A stretch of 64,000 nt of DNA from Flagellimonas chongwuensis (lineage in GTDB: Bacteria > Bacteroidota > Bacteroidia > Flavobacteriales > Flavobacteriaceae). The stretch covers positions 806,001-870,000 of the forward strand of contig NZ_WYET01000004.1 in NCBI RefSeq assembly GCF_013376415.1. The letters run 5' to 3'. Shown here in pieces: positions 52,672 to 60,330 of the stretch. Position 1 is the stretch's first letter; each line of letters starts with the position of its first letter. A model generated the notes under the pieces. It searched no databases, had not been told where the DNA came from, and saw only the letters and a program-made list of their open reading frames with translations. The translations under genes were made by a program, and so were the position numbers.

Positions 52672-52908
52672 TTAAGCTAATTTTGCACCGTCCTTCTTAG
52701 TCTTAAAAGAAAGCTCTTTTTTGATACGGGAGTTCTTGAACTTGTAAAGTCTGGCCGTTTTTCTATCCTTTCTGATTGTCTGGTCGAATTCAACCTTCAA
52801 CTCAACACCCATTGTTGGTACATCCACTTTAACTTCCTTGGAAAGATCTTGTGCGGAAGCCATAGTTCCGAAAAAAGTTACTGCGATGATGGTGAAAATT
52901 GTCTTCAT
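52672..52908 (-). CDS. Small secreted basic protein
   Basis: A 78-residue protein with a signal peptide (MKTIFTIIAVTFFGTMASAQ). The mature 58 residues are rich in Lys and beta-prone (VDVPTMGVELKVEFDQTIRKDRKTARLYKFKNSRIKKELSF). I recognise no family. It sits upstream of the putative 31-residue peptide and shares its terminator. A near-consensus promoter (TTG-N16-TAATTTTA on the minus strand, box 52931-52938) lies 23 bp upstream. Confidence 0.6.
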   Translation of the reverse strand: MKTIFTIIAVTFFGTMASAQDLSKEVKVDVPTMGVELKVEFDQTIRKDRKTARLYKFKNSRIKKELSFKTKKDGAKLA

Positions 52909-53312
52909 TTGTTCTGTTTGCTTTACGATGTAAAATTACTTTCGCTTACAAACCCAACTCGATTTCTATCGCTCAATGACACCTTTCCGTCGGTGAATAT
53001 TTTTTTTTCGGTTGAAGTGTTTTTTATCTACGATGAACGTTTTGGGGACCAAGAACAACATACCGAACGCATGTGCATTTCATCGATAATCCGCTTTGCA
53101 GTTCATCTGTAACCCACTGAAAGGCAATAATTTATTTGTAAGAAAAAGATTATATATATGTAGTCCAACTTGAGTTGTTACTGGTTGTTTCCTACGTTTT
53201 TGATACTCCGCCAATGCTGGCGTTCAATCCGTCCAATAGACGATGATTAACATTTTTTAACGGCTATATAAGTAATTGTTGGTATCTTATTACTACTAAA
53301 GAAGAAACTAAA
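52909..53312. other. 404-bp divergent intergenic region
   Basis: A gene-free region between the small secreted gene (minus) and msrA (plus). The left edge holds the near-consensus minus-strand -7 box at 52931-52938. The centre is AT-rich with a TATATATATG run near 53150. CAACT-TG-AGTTG (53166-53177) is a short inverted repeat. I see no convincing reading frame, no exact -7 box for msrA and no structured RNA. Confidence 0.5.
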
Positions 53313-54008
53313 ATGAAATCTGTGAGAACTCCATTTTTAATTCTGCTGCTGTTGGCATCAATAAGTTGTCAACCCAAGAACAAATCCGACAATCAAGAAG
53401 TAGCTCAAACAAATGAGTCCGAAAACCATTCTATAGCTAAGTTGAGCTCAGAAGAACTTCAAAAATACAAGACCGCCTATTTTGCCAGTGGATGCTTTTG
53501 GTGTGTTGAAGCCATTTTTGAAAGCGTAAAGGGCGTTAAGGAAGTATATTCTGGTTATTCCGGTGGGTTCGAAAAAAATCCCACCTACGAAGAAGTTTCC
53601 TATGGTAGGACGCATCATGCCGAAGCTGTAGAAGTATATTACGACCCAGAAACCATATCATTCACACAATTGGTACAGGTTTTCTTTGGTTCGCATGATC
53701 CAACTTCATTGAACAGACAAGGTCCAGACCGTGGAGCACAGTATCGTTCCATTGCGTTTTACAAGAATGATAAGGAAAAGAAAATCATTCAGGATTATAT
53801 AGCCAAGTTGGAAGCCGAAAACGTATATGGTGACCGTAGTATAGTTACTGAGGTTACACCTTTTGAAAAGTTTTATAGGGCCGAAGAGTATCATCAGGAC
53901 TACGAAAGGCGGAATCCAAACAACAGCTATATCAGAAATGTATCTATTCCTAGATTAAATCGCTTTAAAGAAAATTTTAAGTCCTACCTGAAAGAAGATG
54001 TTCATTGA
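53313..54008 (+). CDS. msrA: Lipid-anchored peptide-methionine (S)-S-oxide reductase
   Basis: This 231-residue protein starts with a lipoprotein signal (LLLLASISC, Cys19) and a charged linker. The MsrA domain follows with its GCFWC active site (Cys61, Cys64), GYSGG, the HHAEAVEVYYDP block and EYHQDYERRNPNN. It reduces methionine-S-oxide, here probably in surface or periplasmic proteins because of the lipid anchor. No MsrB domain is fused. The C-terminal tail ends FKENFKSYLKEDVH. It appears to be a single-gene unit. Confidence 0.93.
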   Translation: MKSVRTPFLILLLLASISCQPKNKSDNQEVAQTNESENHSIAKLSSEELQKYKTAYFASGCFWCVEAIFESVKGVKEVYSGYSGGFEKNPTYEEVSYGRTHHAEAVEVYYDPETISFTQLVQVFFGSHDPTSLNRQGPDRGAQYRSIAFYKNDKEKKIIQDYIAKLEAENVYGDRSIVTEVTPFEKFYRAEEYHQDYERRNPNNSYIRNVSIPRLNRFKENFKSYLKEDVH

Positions 54009-54062
54009 AGATGATGTGGTAGGCACTGGTCGTTGAAGAGTTATATCGACCAATAGGTTCGG

Positions 54063-54109
54063 GGTGGTTCCTTGGGACTGGCAATTGAAGCTAGTTCTTT
54101 AGAACCACC
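54063..54109. repeat. Hairpin overlapping the 3' end of the effector gene
   Basis: GGTGGTTC (54063-54070) and GAACCACC (54102-54109) are perfect 8-bp arms, with an inner stem GGACT/AGTTC and GC/GC around AATTGAA. The right half includes the last codons and stop of the minus-strand gene. It lies between convergent genes and could end both, though T-runs are weak. Confidence 0.5.
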
Positions 54110-55548
54110 TCGCTGTATTTAGAATTGATTTTGATGGTCTTACCATCATTTTTACTGATGTGGTATCCTGTATATAGGTTGCCTCCCTGCTTTTTGGTTG
54201 ATGTTAATTTTAGCGCCTTGGGGTACTGAAAACCTGAAGTCGTCTCATTTACCGAAATAACATAGGGCGTTTCGGGCAATTTGCAATCCAACTCCCCATT
54301 TTCCAAAGATATATCAATGGAGTTGAAACCATTGGATACCTCATCAATATTCAATACGCCAAAATTATTGGTCACCAAAGCCTTGCCGGCTACCCTACCA
54401 ATCACCACATTGGATGAAACAGAATTCAGTTTTAAATTCTTTACCTCTTTTAAATTGACCCTATCCGAGTAATCGGCACTAAGGCTGCCATAGTTCCAGT
54501 TTTGAACCACTACGGGAGAGTATGAAACCCGAATATCGGTGCTGGCACCTTCGATGGTTGAGGCAAGCAAGCTTGCATAAGACAAGCTTGCTTTGATGTT
54601 TTTGGCATTTTCTGCCAATTTTACCTCACCGTGTCGTACATTCATTTTTACCTTAATGTACTTCGGCATTTTGATGATGATTCGTTTTTTGACCTTATAC
54701 TCTTTATGCTTACCTCCCGATGAAAAATAAAATACATTAGGGCTTCCGTTCACTCTGATTTCTTCCCGTAACTGCTTTCTAAGTTCTGCCTGCTCTTTTC
54801 GGATTTCAGCCTGCTGGGCGCGCATCTCTTCTTGTTGCTCTCTCCTTTGTTCTTGCATCTCCCTGCGTATTTCCTGTTGCTCTTCACGGAATCTCTCCCT
54901 ATCTTCCCTCATCTCCTCTCTTCTGGCCTCGCGTTCCTCTGCCATTTTCTCCATCTCTTCTCCCCATTTCTCAAAACGCTCCTTATATTCCTTATCAAAG
55001 GTTTTGTCAAACTCCTTTTTCCATTCCTTCATGTATTTGTCACCATCCTTTTTGTAGGCATCGTAATCAAAATCTATAGGTGGCATAGGAGGTAACGGTG
55101 GCATGGAGGGCATCACCGCTATTTCTGGAATAATGATTTCAGGGATTTCCGGAATTTCAACATTGGCGATAATTTCTGCCACCGACGGCATATCTGGAAT
55201 ATCGATGTTCACCGTTCTAAAATCATAATCATAGCTAGGTCCCGCACCTTCTGTGCTTACCTCAATTTCCTTACTATTGCCCATTATTTTGACCAGATCC
55301 TGCTCAAAATAAAAATCCGCATCTTTTTGATCTACGCCTTCCAGCTCGATTACAGCTGTGATTTCCACTTGGTCCTTTGCCCAAGTCTCGAACTCAATAT
55401 CGGCATAACTCGTATTGATGCTCAATTCCGTGTCGTTTTTGACATCGAAGGTTTCCTTGTAGGTTTTGGATTTCTCCTGCGCTTGGCCGGTAAAGCCGAC
55501 CAAGGCCAGAAACAATCCGCTACACAATATTTGATGATTCCTGTTCAT
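54091..55548 (-). CDS. Secreted E/R-rich coiled-coil protein of a sigma-factor operon
   Basis: A 485-residue protein with a signal peptide (CSGLFLALVGFTGQAQ). An N-terminal beta-domain (TFDVKNDTELSINTSYADIEFETWAKDQVEITAVIEL) resembles adhesin-like DUF4097 strands. A Pro-rich stretch follows (IPEIPEIIIPEIAVMPSMPPLPPMPP), then a long Glu/Arg coiled coil (residues about 190-265), then a second beta-helix-like part ending SKYSEVVLKN. The family is frequent beside ECF sigma genes in Bacteroidota, function unknown. Its start overlaps the anti-sigma-like gene by 29 bp. Confidence 0.7.
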   Translation of the reverse strand: MNRNHQILCSGLFLALVGFTGQAQEKSKTYKETFDVKNDTELSINTSYADIEFETWAKDQVEITAVIELEGVDQKDADFYFEQDLVKIMGNSKEIEVSTEGAGPSYDYDFRTVNIDIPDMPSVAEIIANVEIPEIPEIIIPEIAVMPSMPPLPPMPPIDFDYDAYKKDGDKYMKEWKKEFDKTFDKEYKERFEKWGEEMEKMAEEREARREEMREDRERFREEQQEIRREMQEQRREQQEEMRAQQAEIRKEQAELRKQLREEIRVNGSPNVFYFSSGGKHKEYKVKKRIIIKMPKYIKVKMNVRHGEVKLAENAKNIKASLSYASLLASTIEGASTDIRVSYSPVVVQNWNYGSLSADYSDRVNLKEVKNLKLNSVSSNVVIGRVAGKALVTNNFGVLNIDEVSNGFNSIDISLENGELDCKLPETPYVISVNETTSGFQYPKALKLTSTKKQGGNLYTGYHISKNDGKTIKINSKYSEVVLKN

Positions 55549-56122
55549 TTTTTGATGATTTTAATTGATTCAACTTTGATTTTAACTTTTGCAACAACTG
55601 CAATCTCAACTGCAGGTTATTAATGAGTGCACCTATGGTCTGATCATTGGGACCAAAATCGTTCAACTCCTCATTAAGTCTTTGGTATTCCTTGTTCAGT
55701 TCCGCCAATCGGTCCATATAGCTGCCCACAAGCTCCTTGTTACCAGGGTCATCGGCCAGTTCCGACAACTGTAGGTTAATATTGGTAGTGTAATAGGTCT
55801 CTATTTTCTTCAAGTCGGGTGATAGGTCTCCCAATGAAATACCTTGTGCTTCGTTGCCAGGAGTCTCTTTGTCCACAACGGTTATCTTTTCATCAGGTTC
55901 AACCGTTCCTCCATTATTGTTGAAATAATAGACCGACAAGCCCACAGCAACCACAACCGATGCGGCAATCTGCATCCAAAGTGAAATCACCTTTCGCTTG
56001 GGAGGGTCTTTGGGCAACTCTTTTTCCAACTTGGAAAAAAAGCGATCCTCATGTCCTTCCGTCATTTTAAAGCTTTTCTGCTTTCTCTCCTTTTCAAATA
56101 TTTCCCTAAGATCACGTGCCAT
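55520..56122 (-). CDS. Putative anti-sigma factor (single-pass membrane protein)
   Basis: A 200-residue protein with a cytoplasmic N-terminal region (residues 1-45, MARDLREIFEKERKQ...EDRFFSKLEKELP), one membrane helix (LWMQIAASVVVAVGLSVYYF, about 48-67) and a periplasmic helical C-terminus ending in NQLKSSKNEQ. Position directly after a sigma gene, the topology and the 11-bp overlap suggest an anti-sigma factor. No ASD or zinc motif (HxxxCxxC) is visible. It is likely coupled to the effector gene downstream. Confidence 0.65.
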   Translation of the reverse strand: MARDLREIFEKERKQKSFKMTEGHEDRFFSKLEKELPKDPPKRKVISLWMQIAASVVVAVGLSVYYFNNNGGTVEPDEKITVVDKETPGNEAQGISLGDLSPDLKKIETYYTTNINLQLSELADDPGNKELVGSYMDRLAELNKEYQRLNEELNDFGPNDQTIGALINNLQLRLQLLQKLKSKLNQLKSSKNEQESSNIV

Positions 56123-56648
56123 ATGCCAAACCTTTTAGTTTCTCCTTTAATTGCGCCTTTCCTCTCAATAATCGGGTTCTCGATGCAGTTTCCGTGATGC
56201 CTAAAATTTCGGATATCTCGGAATGGTCGTACCCTTCCACCAAAAACAATTGCACCACATATCTATATTTTTGGGATAGTTCCTCGATTGTTTTCTTCAC
56301 TTGTTCAATGGAAATCCCTTCATCCACAGACCAGTCATCTTCTTCCGCTACTTGCAGATACCTCTCATTGAGCTCCACTGTTCGTTGATGTTTCGATTTT
56401 AAAAAATCGATGCTGCCGTTCACTACAATTCTCTTTAACCAGGCCCCGAACGTTACATCTCCCTTAAACTGCTCGATACGCTGAAATGCTTTTATAAATG
56501 AATCTTGCAGCACATCCTCCGCGTCATCTGCATTTTTAAGGAACCTCATGGCCACACAGAACATACCCTCGCAATACTGACGGTACAGTTGCATTTGTGC
56601 CTGACGATCGTTCGCCTTGCACTTTTCTACAAGCTCAATATGGAGCAC
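56112..56648 (-). CDS. ECF-type RNA polymerase sigma factor
   Basis: A 178-residue sigma-70 family protein. Region 2 contains AMRFLKNADDAEDVLQDSFIKAFQRIEQF and FGAWLKRIVVNGSIDFL. Region 4 contains EELSQKYRYVVQLFLVEGYDHSEISEILGITETASRTRLLRGKAQLKEKL. There is no region 3. The start is GTG at 56648: an in-frame stop lies 21 bp upstream and no other start is available. The gene opens a three-gene operon, sigma, anti-sigma, effector, each overlapping the next. Confidence 0.9.
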   Translation of the reverse strand: MLHIELVEKCKANDRQAQMQLYRQYCEGMFCVAMRFLKNADDAEDVLQDSFIKAFQRIEQFKGDVTFGAWLKRIVVNGSIDFLKSKHQRTVELNERYLQVAEEDDWSVDEGISIEQVKKTIEELSQKYRYVVQLFLVEGYDHSEISEILGITETASRTRLLRGKAQLKEKLKGLAYGT

Positions 56649-56742
56649 ACTCGGTTCTATGTTTGGTTTTTTAGTTGTTCTGTACTAATGACGATGCAAA
56701 AAATACAACGTTGCAAAATAGCCCGTTTTTTATTCATTTTTA

Positions 56743-56778
56743 ACAAAAAAAGCCCCGCTGAACAAATCAACGGGGCTC
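56743..56778 (-). terminator. Terminator of the Ohr gene
   Basis: The stem AGCCCCG/CGGGGCT is extended by TGA/TCA after one mismatch, and is followed on the minus strand by TTTTTTTGTT. Confidence 0.85.
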
Positions 56779-56799
56779 ATTATTAAAACGTTACCTAAT

Positions 56800-57225
56800 T
56801 TATTCGTCCAACAATAAATTTAGGTGAACGGTAATATTGTCGCGTGTAGCTTTGCTATAAGGACACATTTCATGGGCTTCGTTGATTATGGTTTCGCCCA
56901 TTTCCTTATCTACCGTGGGCAAATACGTATCCAACGTAACCTCCAAGAAAAATCCATCTTCCTCTTTATTAAAGGCAACAATAGCGGTAACGCTAAAATC
57001 CCCTAGGTCATCGATATCATGGCTTTTGGCCACTGCCTCCACTGCACCGGCGTAGCAGGTAGAATATGCCGCCGCAAAAAGTTCTTCAGGATTGGTGGAT
57101 TCAGGGTCTGGCTTACCTTTGGAATTTGGCATGCTTATCGGAAAATCCAAAACCCCGTCCTCACTTTTTACATGTCCTGCTCTTCCTCCTGTATTAGTGG
57201 CCTGGGCCTCAAAAATTGTCTTCAT
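56800..57225 (-). CDS. Ohr-type OsmC family peroxidase
   Basis: A 141-residue protein. The two redox cysteines are Cys57 in AAYSTCYAGAV and Cys121 in HEMCPYSKATR, the Ohr arrangement. Ohr reduces organic hydroperoxides using a lipoyl-type thiol. It has its own terminator. No OhrR regulator is adjacent, so control is unclear. It is divergent from meaB with 210 bp between. Confidence 0.9.
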   Translation of the reverse strand: MKTIFEAQATNTGGRAGHVKSEDGVLDFPISMPNSKGKPDPESTNPEELFAAAYSTCYAGAVEAVAKSHDIDDLGDFSVTAIVAFNKEEDGFFLEVTLDTYLPTVDKEMGETIINEAHEMCPYSKATRDNITVHLNLLLDE

Positions 57226-57435
57226 CTTTTAAATGTTTATAGGTTCGTAAAAATCGGCACCTTTTATGATTACCGATCATTTAACGAATAAGGTACCACT
57301 TTGCTTGCGGAAGTCCGCTTTAACAGATATTAAATTTTTGTGAAATGGATGGTAAAATAAAGAGGCAAAACCGAGCAAAGTCCGAACAAACCCGTAAAAT
57401 CTTTATAAATTCGTACAAACTGATGAACCGTACAC

Positions 57436-58479
57436 TTGGCAGAAGAGAACAAGATACCTTCCGATACCATTTCCAAAATCAAGTCACTCAGAAAACAAGA
57501 ACTTTCTGTCGATGCTTTGGTCCAAGGTATTTTTGATGGCAACCAAGCTATGCTTGCCAAAGCCATCACCTTATTGGAGAGTACAAAAACAGCCCATTTT
57601 GAAAAAGCCAATGCCGTTATAGAAAAGTGTCTTTCCCGACCCACGTACAGTATTCGTTTGGGAATTACGGGGGTTCCAGGAGTCGGTAAAAGTTCATTTA
57701 TAGAAACCTTGGGCAAAACCCTGACCGACAAAGGCAACAAAGTTGCCGTGTTGGCCGTGGACCCGACCAGTTCATTGAGTAAAGGCAGCATTTTAGGGGA
57801 TAAAACCCGAATGGAAACCTTGGCAAAAGACCCGAATGCCTTTATTCGCCCTTCCCCTTCTGGTAGCTCATTGGGTGGTGTGGCACAAAAAACACGGGAA
57901 AGCATCATACTATGCGAAGCTGCAGGTTACAATGTTATTTTGGTGGAAACCGTAGGTGTTGGACAAAGTGAAATTGCGGTACACAGTATGGTCGATTTTT
58001 TCCTTTTGCTGAAATTATCAGGGGCCGGAGACGAGCTCCAAGGGATTAAGAGAGGAATCATGGAAATGGCCGATGCCATAGCCATCAACAAAGCAGATGG
58101 CAACAATTTGGAACATGCCAAACTTGCCGTAACAGAATTTTCCAGGGCATTGCACCTATATCCGCCCAAAGCCAACGGTTGGACACCTAAAGTGATGAAA
58201 TGTTCCGCAATGGAAAGAACCGGCATTGAAGAAATCTGGGACTTGGTGCAACAATTTGTGGAACACAACAAGGAAAACGGCTTTTTTGAAAAAAACCGAC
58301 AACAACAGAACAAAAACTGGTTCCTTCAGACCGTGGATGAACAGATCAAGCAATTTTTCCATCAAAAACAAGCTTTTAAAACGGAACAGGCCAAGTTGTT
58401 GACAGAAATCGAAGAGCATAAAATTTCGCCGTTCTATGCGGCAAAACTCCTATTGGACAAGATTACCAAGGAACTTTAA
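57436..58479 (+). CDS. meaB: Methylmalonyl-CoA mutase-associated GTPase MeaB
   Basis: A 347-residue G3E-family GTPase with P-loop ITGVPGVGKSSFIETLG, VDPTSSLSKGSILGDKTRM (switch region), VILVETVGVGQSEI and INKADG. It protects and reloads B12-dependent methylmalonyl-CoA mutase. The start is TTG at 57436: an in-frame TGA lies at 57424-57426 and no ATG or GTG occurs between. The mutase genes are not in the window. Its cofactor partner, the adenosyltransferase, is at 46727. Confidence 0.93.
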   Translation: MAEENKIPSDTISKIKSLRKQELSVDALVQGIFDGNQAMLAKAITLLESTKTAHFEKANAVIEKCLSRPTYSIRLGITGVPGVGKSSFIETLGKTLTDKGNKVAVLAVDPTSSLSKGSILGDKTRMETLAKDPNAFIRPSPSGSSLGGVAQKTRESIILCEAAGYNVILVETVGVGQSEIAVHSMVDFFLLLKLSGAGDELQGIKRGIMEMADAIAINKADGNNLEHAKLAVTEFSRALHLYPPKANGWTPKVMKCSAMERTGIEEIWDLVQQFVEHNKENGFFEKNRQQQNKNWFLQTVDEQIKQFFHQKQAFKTEQAKLLTEIEEHKISPFYAAKLLLDKITKEL

Positions 58480-58489
58480 ATAAAAGCAA

Positions 58490-58497
58490 TAAATTTG
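58490..58497 (+). promoter_or_regulatory. -7 box of the GT2 gene
   Basis: TAAATTTG matches TAnnTTTG exactly, 17 bp before the ATG. No -33 TTG was found. Confidence 0.45.
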
Positions 58498-58514
58498 CAC
58501 AGATTTTATATTGA

Positions 58515-59477
58515 ATGAGCACCGTCACCGATTCCCTTTTATCCATAGTGGTTCCTTTGTACAACGAGGAGGACAATGTGGTCCTTTTGACCCAAAAAAT
58601 CAATGAAAGCCTTGAAGGGTACAATTATCAAATTGTATACGTAGATGATTTTTCTACCGACAAAACCCGAATCAAGGTCAAGGAAATGGATGACAAGAGA
58701 GTCCATTTGATTGAATTGAAAAAAAACTATGGCCAGAGTTTGGCCCTGGCTGCCGGGATTGATTATGCCGAGGGGGAATTTATCATCACCATGGATGGGG
58801 ACTTGCAAAACGACCCCTCCGATATTCCAAACATGTTGCAATACGCCATTACCGAGGAATACGACGTTGTGACGGGTATTCGTCAAAAGCGAAAGGACTC
58901 ACTTGTTAAAAAGATACCCTCTAAAATCGCCAATTTTTTGGTGAGAAGGGTCACTAAATTGGACATCAAGGATAACGGATGTGCCCTCAAGGTTTTTACC
59001 AAGGATATTGCAAAAAGCCTGAATTTGTATGGGGAAATGCACCGCTTTATCACACTTTTGGCCCATTTGGAAGGTGCACAGATCAAACAAGTTCCCGTAA
59101 AGCACCATGCTAGGCACGCTGGGGTTTCCAAATACGGCCTAGAGCGTGTTTTTAAGGTTGTGGCGGACATGATGCTGTTACTTTTCATTAGAAAATACTT
59201 TCAACGTCCCATCCACTTGTTTGGGATTTTTGGAGTTTTGCTGGTCATCCTTGGAGTTTTGATCAACATTTATTTACTAATCGTTAAGCTAGGATTTGAT
59301 CAAGATATCGGTACGAGACCGCTGCTCATTTTCGGGATGATGTTTATTGTTGGTGGAATCCAATTGTTTACCATCGGAATTGTAATGGAACTTTTGATTA
59401 GAACCTACTACGAATCACAGCAGAAACGACCATATCGCATTAAAAAAATAAGCATAGGTGACGGAAAAGCTGCGTAA
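58515..59477 (+). CDS. Family 2 glycosyltransferase with C-terminal membrane helices
   Basis: This 320-residue protein has a GT-A domain (VVPLYNEEDNVVLLT, VDDFSTDKT, DxD-type DGDLQNDP) followed by two membrane helices (IHLFGIFGVLLVILGVLINIYLLI; LIFGMMFIVGGIQLFTIGIVMELLI). This layout is that of polyprenyl-phosphate sugar transferases (DPM1/GtrB/ArnC type). It probably makes a lipid-linked sugar that feeds the GT39 enzyme downstream. It overlaps the flippase-like gene by 20 bp. Confidence 0.88.
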   Translation: MSTVTDSLLSIVVPLYNEEDNVVLLTQKINESLEGYNYQIVYVDDFSTDKTRIKVKEMDDKRVHLIELKKNYGQSLALAAGIDYAEGEFIITMDGDLQNDPSDIPNMLQYAITEEYDVVTGIRQKRKDSLVKKIPSKIANFLVRRVTKLDIKDNGCALKVFTKDIAKSLNLYGEMHRFITLLAHLEGAQIKQVPVKHHARHAGVSKYGLERVFKVVADMMLLLFIRKYFQRPIHLFGIFGVLLVILGVLINIYLLIVKLGFDQDIGTRPLLIFGMMFIVGGIQLFTIGIVMELLIRTYYESQQKRPYRIKKISIGDGKAA

Positions 59478-60330
59478 AAAGCTCATAACCGCCTTGAAGA
59501 TTATCATCAGTGCGGTACTGATTTACTTTATTTTCACCAAAATAGAGTTGAAAGATGTACTCCAAACCCTAAAAAAGGGCGACCCGCTCTATTTGTTCTT
59601 GGCATTGCTCTTTTTTGTACTGTCCAAAATTTTATCAGCTTTGAGGACCAACCTGTATTTTCATCAAATCGGAGCGAAGGTTTCCCAGTTGAGCAACTTA
59701 AAGCTGTACCTATTGGGAATGTTTTACAACCTCTTTTTACCGGGAGGGATTGGCGGTGATGCCTATAAAGGCTACGTCATTCAGAAAGAATATCAACCAG
59801 GCACCAAAAAAGTAGTTTCAAGCTTACTATTGGACCGTTTAAGCGGGATGTTGCTGCTGTTTGTCTACGCTTGTGCACTTGCCCTCTTGTCCAAAAATGA
59901 GTTTTTCCAAAGGTTTTACTGGCTGATTGTAGCGGCCATCCCTTTGAGCGTTGCAGTATTTTGGTTTGTGAACAAAACCTTTTTCAGCTCCACCCTTTCT
60001 GTGTTTTGGAAATCTGTCGGGTTCTCGACCTTGGTGCAATTGGCTCAGCTGGTCTGTATTCTCTTTATTTTGAAATCCTTGTCCGTTAGTTTGGATAGTA
60101 TTGAGTACCTGTTCGTGTTTTTGGTCTCCTCGATTGTTTCGGTAATTCCCTTGACCATTGGCGGTATTGGCAGTCGAGAGGTCACCTTTTTGTACGGTGC
60201 AAAATGGTTGGGATTGGATGAAAGCACATCCATTGGCATCAGCTTTACTTTCTTTTTGATTACGGCACTTACTTCGCTCTTCGGTGTCATCTACCACTTC
60301 AATAAGCCAAAGTTGGAATCGGTAGATTAG
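59458..60330 (+). CDS. Flippase-like (UPF0104/LPG synthase TM-type) membrane protein
   Basis: A 290-residue protein with about eight membrane helices, matching the UPF0104/AglD/MprF-N flippase-like family. The conserved block FLPGGIGGDAYKGYVIQKE and the later VSVIPLTIGGIGSREVTFLYGAKW are visible. It starts with GTG at 59458 inside the GT2 gene. Proteins of this family sit beside GT2 enzymes and may move lipid-linked sugars; that is inferred. Its stop overlaps the convergent GT39 stop in TTAG. Confidence 0.82.
   Translation: MTEKLRKKLITALKIIISAVLIYFIFTKIELKDVLQTLKKGDPLYLFLALLFFVLSKILSALRTNLYFHQIGAKVSQLSNLKLYLLGMFYNLFLPGGIGGDAYKGYVIQKEYQPGTKKVVSSLLLDRLSGMLLLFVYACALALLSKNEFFQRFYWLIVAAIPLSVAVFWFVNKTFFSSTLSVFWKSVGFSTLVQLAQLVCILFILKSLSVSLDSIEYLFVFLVSSIVSVIPLTIGGIGSREVTFLYGAKWLGLDESTSIGISFTFFLITALTSLFGVIYHFNKPKLESVD

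Noticed and set aside
52849-53112. 87-residue plus-strand gene upstream of msrA
   Set aside because: It starts antisense inside the small secreted protein gene, and has no signal, domain or promoter.
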